Shown here: piece by piece, positions 59,645-64,000 of the stretch | Layout: every line of letters begins with the position of its first letter | Numbering within the stretch: the first letter of the stretch is position 1 | Assembly (NCBI RefSeq): GCF_008831285.2 | Contig: NC_045146.1 | Coordinates: forward strand, 8,750,972 to 8,814,971 | Direction of reading: 5' to 3' | Source: Nymphaea colorata | Lineage: Eukaryota; Streptophyta; Magnoliopsida; Nymphaeales; Nymphaeaceae | DNA: 64,000 nucleotides | Program-made: the position numbers and the translations under genes | The notes under the pieces: model-generated | Told to the model about the DNA's origin: nothing | Seen by the model: the letters and a program-made list of their open reading frames with translations, nothing else | Databases searched by the model: none

Positions 59645-61194
59645 TCAGTCTTGTCTAATTGGCAACGGAAATATCAACTGCATAGCTTCTGCTCAAAAAG
59701 ATTGTATGATGCATCACTCTTTGAAGGAAAGGTATGTCATTGGTTGCTCAAAGATGTTAATACAAATTATCATCTACTGTGCATGTAAATAAAGTTTTAT
59801 GCTATTCCTTATTTTTAACTCTATTTTGCATTCAATTAGTATTTTAACTAATGAACGTCAAGGTATGACATTTGCAAATCACAAGTTTAGAGTTTGCTAT
59901 TTTTGTACATAGTGAAACATGACCTACATTATACAAAAAACCAAAATTATATGTACATGCAGAAAAAATTTGACATGGTTAAATCCTTAAGAAAGTACAA
60001 TAATGTAGATCTTTTGTGTTCCAATCCTTCTCTTGACTTAGAATGCATGATGGATAGGCTTCATAAATGGAACAATAGCTGCGAGGTGCATGTATAGAAC
60101 CTTTACCAAAAGTCACTGTGACAAGAATCTAAACGCACTGTTGTTGTAACATCTGGTTTAGCTAGACCACCTAAACAACTTCACTTGTGTTCCATCATAT
60201 TTGTTAGATGTGAACAAACAAATTTATGTTCAAGGAGTTGAACTGATTGCAATGCTGTTTATGAGCTGCTTTTCATTGCTTAACCTGCATATGTTTCAGA
60301 TTTTGTTTTATGCTTCTCTAAGTGGTATGCTTGCTTTCTTGATGGCTAAGTGGATTCTTTTCCCTTTGATGATGAAAACTATCTACCAATTCAACTTATT
60401 ATCTCATTCTGCCTAAGTGTTTATGCATGGTTGAAACAAGATATTAAAAATGTAGTCAACGTTCACTCTAAAGCTGACATGGCAGGGGCTGGGTTAATGA
60501 TATCAAGCCTTCTTCTATACCTCAAGGTTAAATCGGATGACTTAATGGTAAGAAGTTTCACCCCCTACAATTTGATATTTATTTTTTCTTGTTTTGATGC
60601 ACTAGCATATATCTAAAAGTAAAATGGTGGTGCTTTCTTTGGTGTATCTATAGACAACATGACTTTCTTATGCTTGATTTTTATGGCTCGCTGGTGTAAT
60701 AAAATGCATGTAGTTCTTTCCAACTATTGAGGAGTCAATTTCCTACTATAACCACAAATGATGTGTAGATGGGAAAAGACCTGATGTTCTTCCTAGTGAG
60801 ATAGTGAGTTTGTCCCACCATTAACTTCTATTTTTTCACAACTTAAAAAAAAAGCAATAAAGTTTTATTCTTTTATGCTGATTACAGAGATATGTAAAGT
60901 TCTTTGAGTGCATTCTGCCATATTTTATTGGAGAAAATCAGCTAGGGAGGAAGTAATATGTTATTATCTTTTTCTTCCTATAAGCAGAATCAGGATCGTG
61001 TATAAGATGTGCTATCCATCCCATTAATTATTTTTCCTAATAGACTTTATGTTGTGGATAAGTGCATCCTAGGAGGATTTCATCTTCATAGGTGCTCCTA
61101 TAGGATTTGGACCTCTATTACAATATCCGATTGTAATGGTATGCTCTATCCTTTTCATTTAATCATAAGATTCCTATCCTATGGGGAGATTTGA
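59645..61194 (+). pseudogene. PTEN-like phosphatase pseudogene with introns
   Basis: Five exon relics with splice-like borders match plant PTEN2-type phosphatidylinositol 3-phosphatase: 59645-59731 (F-C-S-K-R-L-Y-D-A-S-L-F-E-G-K), 60346-60526 (S-F-P-F-D-D-E-N, Q-L-I-I-S-F-C, A-W-L-K-Q-D-I-K-N-V-V), 60714-60803 (F-F-P-T, Y-Y-N-H-K, C-V-D-G-K), 60888-60952 (R-Y-V-K-F-F-E, G-E-N-Q) and 61063-61194 (G-F-H-L-H-R-C, S-I-T-I-S-D). The active-site loop H-C-K-A-G-M-A-R-T-G is here H-S-K-A-D-M-A-G-A-G, so the catalytic Cys and Arg are gone. An in-frame stop lies in the third relic. The first exon and most of the C2 domain are missing. Retained introns show it is not a retrocopy. Confidence 0.85.
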
Positions 61195-61418
61195 AACAAT
61201 AAAGTACCATTTCTTAAACATAAGAGACTAGGCACCAGCACACCCTATTGGTTGGAAAACTTTATAAACTAAGATGTGCATGTCTGACCTGCCTCCTTAG
61301 TGGATCTTAGTTAAACATTAGTTACTTTTTGAATATTTGAGCTTAGATTTTGTTTCAGGTTATATGTACGTTGAAGGTTAGTAACAGTTGCTTGTTTTAT
61401 ATATTTTCAACATTTATT
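61195..61418. other. Unassigned AT-rich DNA
   Basis: No continuation of the PTEN C2 domain and no other gene was recognised. Confidence 0.4.
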
Positions 61419-61518
61419 GGTGGACAACTACTGACAAATGTCAACATGTGAATGAAATTTAATTAGATGGTGGACAATTACTGACAAACATGAACATGTG
61501 AATGAAATTTGAGTAGAT
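61419..61518. repeat. 50 bp imperfect tandem duplication
   Basis: Two adjacent copies of a unit beginning GGTGGACAAYTACTGACAAA and ending AGTAGAT/ATTAGAT lie at about 61419-61468 and 61469-61518. Confidence 0.85.
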
Positions 61519-64000
61519 GAAGATAAAATTGTGGAAAGGATACTGAATCAATAAAGCAAGCCATTGCTTTGGAGATATAAAGAAGGGAGTAGTTAATCTA
61601 ATACAACGTAAAGGCTTCCTATGGCATGGAAGATTGTTGTCTTTTGCAATTACAATAAATCAAGAAGTTGTAAATTCACTTTTTTATTTTAATTTGTCTA
61701 CAAACCATGTATGTGTAACTGGTGGGAACCTAGACCTGGCTAGTGATTTATACGCCCAAGAATAGATCCCAAGTCCAGGATCAAGTTGTGGGAGCCTAAA
61801 GTTCAAACTTAAGCAAATTATATTTACAAATCCTATCCCCGCCGGACAGCAACCCCGGCTTAATAGCACCCTAGGTCAACAATACAATAGTGTTTTCCCA
61901 AACCCAAGGTTTAAATCCTACTACAACACTAAGGGGATCAAGGCTTGTACAAACGTGAACGATACAATTTTTAACTCTCACAACTCACTCAGCATTCATT
62001 CACAAACCATTCATACAATTCCTAGAAAGGCCAAACCATGCCCTTTCCCTTTGGTGGTCTAGCTACCCGCAGCCGTGTCCTTGGCAAGGTTCCATGGATG
62101 GACTACCGACAGTAGCAAATGGCTACAGCATGGTTTAGAAAGCAATTACACCCGTAACCCCATTCTATAGGATGTTTAGAAGTTACCTAGCCGACGTGAG
62201 ATCGGCTTGATCAGCAAGTGATCCAAGAGAAAACCAGTGGCAAAGCCACACTTGGATATCTCAGCAAGGAAGTGGAATGAAGGCTAGGCCCGCCTGGCCT
62301 AGGACTGCTTGTGGACTGGTGGAAGTTGGCTGAGAGAGACGGAGTGTCTCGGCAATGGAAGGGGACAGCACTGGGGCTGCCGGCTATGCCTGGTAGATGG
62401 AGTGTGATTGCTTCACCCTCGGTCGGCCAAGAGAGACTGCAACATGGTGGAGGAGCGCCCGGATGGAGGCAGGGGCTCAGCCCTCCTGGCCGAGGTCACC
62501 TTGGCACTTGTTACTATGTTCGGTGGAAGGTTGCAGCAATGGAGGCTGCAACAAGAGGTTGTCCGATGAAGTAGAGGTGCTGGACTGAGATGCACACAAC
62601 CAATCCTTGGAGAGGGAACCTAACTAGTTAGACTCCAAGGGGACAAGCCGAGCTCGGAACAAGGAGGTGAGCTCGGTATAGGTTTAGGTAGGCTCGGTTT
62701 GGGTGAAGCAGGTTAGATCTAGTTGGAAGTGGTTCGGTAGTCGAGTGGGCAAGGTCTAGATGTGAGATGAGGTTAATTGCTAAGGGTCGGTTATGGGTTA
62801 GAGATAGGTGAAGGGTTGTGCGAGAGAGAGTGGAATTAAGGCTAAGAGAGATGGCTTACTAATGACGAGAGGTGAGCCCTAATGATTCGAACGGTTATGC
62901 TAATGGATTAAGCCCAGGGGCATGCGTGAGGCATTATGTCACTAATGATAAGAGTGGCAACTAATGAAGAGAGGGAGGAGTTAACACGAGGTGGAGGCTG
63001 ATTAAGGCTGGCGTGAAGTGCAAAGGGTCGGTTACTGAAATTGAATGGGCTAAGGTATGCGAAAGGCTTCCTAGCTGCGAGATAAGAAACTTACCTCTTT
63101 AATTCTCAATAATGGCAAAGTGGAGTGCGCAATGAAGTGAAGGAGGTGCGGGCTCCTGCGTTGGAGGCAAAGTGGCTGAGGAGGGCTGGGTTGACGCCAC
63201 GTGGATGATGGACGGTTGAGGTTCAGAGGCGATAGGGAGAATTGTAACTCCCAGCGTCAAGTCGAGGAGCCCAAAAGAGAGCTGCTACATGTAACGCTCG
63301 CCGCTCGCTTCCTCTTCTTTAAGTGCTTAGGAGGTGAAATGACTGATGTGCCCTTGTCAATTAAATTCCAACTTAATATCAAATGATACTAACCAAGGGC
63401 ATTATTGGAAGAAGCGGATTTGTTTAAACACCGATTGGATTCTGCCGGAGAAGTAGGAGCGTTCATTTTTTCAGCGTCGTGGACAGAATTCAAATCGGAA
63501 GCTCATTCTTCGCCGTGAATGGATGAAATCGCCTGAAACTTGGCTGAGAGCTTGCTAGGATCTGGGCGATGGTATTGGACTCAACGAAAGAGTGGAATTA
63601 TGCTTGGTTTGCTTCAGATTTCACATGCAAGTTCCGCCTAAATTGCTGGTTCATTTCTCCTTGTCGTGAACACGATTTTGCTTGTTTTTGGTATTCGGCT
63701 AAGGGGAATTCTACCTCATTTTCAACAACAACTTCACGATTGGATTAGAATTGGATTGTTGCTGCCGTGGACGTGATTTCAAGCTGATCCACTTATCAAA
63801 TTCGCTAAACTCTGATTGGCCTTCTACCAATGGAATCCTACAAGTTCTCTCGGTTTCTCACCGTGAAAACAGCCCGCAAGAAGAACCGACATCGTTCGCC
63901 TTTTCCGACGATGTCTCTCTCTATTTTTGGTAGAGATTAAGAGGCCTACTAGGGATGATTTTAGTTTGTCCTTTGCTGTGCCCGAGTGGGGAAGAAGTGG
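61519..64000. other. Unassigned; GC-richer from 62200
   Basis: No domain is recognised. From about 62200 the sequence is richer in G and has open frames up to 87 codons (62311-62574), but they contain no known motif and resemble the non-coding or LTR sequence of retroelements. The far end (63400-63960) is pyrimidine-rich with repeated GTGAACACG/GTGGACGTG-like words. No LTR pair or primer site was found within the window. Confidence 0.35.

Noticed and set aside
60241-60345. An exon immediately upstream of the PTEN active-site exon
   Set aside because: An apparent weak match here was replaced by a much better match at 59645-59731, which ends at a proper splice donor.
61740-61915. TAGTG-containing sequences as the CACTA right end
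   Set aside because: Their reverse complements do not match the CACTATAAAAAAG terminus beyond the first five bases.

Overview
This is a stretch of nuclear DNA from a flowering plant. Evidence: one intact intron-containing NAC transcription factor gene, plant-specific transposon families (hAT with DUF659, CACTA with TNP2 and Transposase_24 domains, Tork/TNT1-type copia, Reina-type and Tat-type gypsy, plant LINEs), primer-binding sites complementary to plant initiator tRNA-Met, and AT-rich intergenic DNA. I cannot name the species. There are no bacterial operons, CRISPR arrays or rRNA genes. The only gene that looks functional is the NAC gene at 42507-44049; almost everything else is transposon sequence of several ages, much of it nested.

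Layout: 1-3370 has a foldback hairpin and a solo LTR in otherwise unassigned DNA. 3371-8376 is a decayed autonomous hAT element with a transposase relic on the minus strand. Its coding region is split by its own deletion derivative (5193-6715), which itself holds a third element (5480-6464). 9886-10105 is a SINE-like tRNA-derived piece. 10240-30605 is a minus-strand LINE in three pieces: one break holds a non-autonomous LTR element (10974-12933), and the other holds a copia element (about 16090-29272) broken by a Reina-like gypsy (19274-28187), which is in turn broken by a ~4 kb solo-LTR-like block (23367-27430). 32700-36650 holds a degenerate tandem repeat and a Tat-type gypsy relic on the minus strand. 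37301-39288 is a PIF/Harbinger-like element with TAA target duplications.

39540-40290 is a gutted copia relic. 42247-44049 is the NAC gene of the CUC/ORE1/NAC100 group, with a degenerate miR164 target site. 45270-45530 is a LINE RNase H scrap. 46643-47250 looks like a CACTA terminus. 48309-53628 is a nearly complete, integrase-core-deleted Tork copia with perfect target duplications. 55515-58463 holds the two genes of a decayed CACTA element. Just downstream (59645-61194) lies an intron-retaining fragment of a plant PTEN phosphatase gene with its catalytic cysteine and arginine replaced. 61200-64000 is unassigned.

The main results are the insertion stratigraphy, which can be read from target-site duplications and interrupted reading frames; the PTEN fragment beside the CACTA genes; and the eroded miR164 site in the NAC gene. 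I found no convincing new molecular system; the novelty lies in the architecture.
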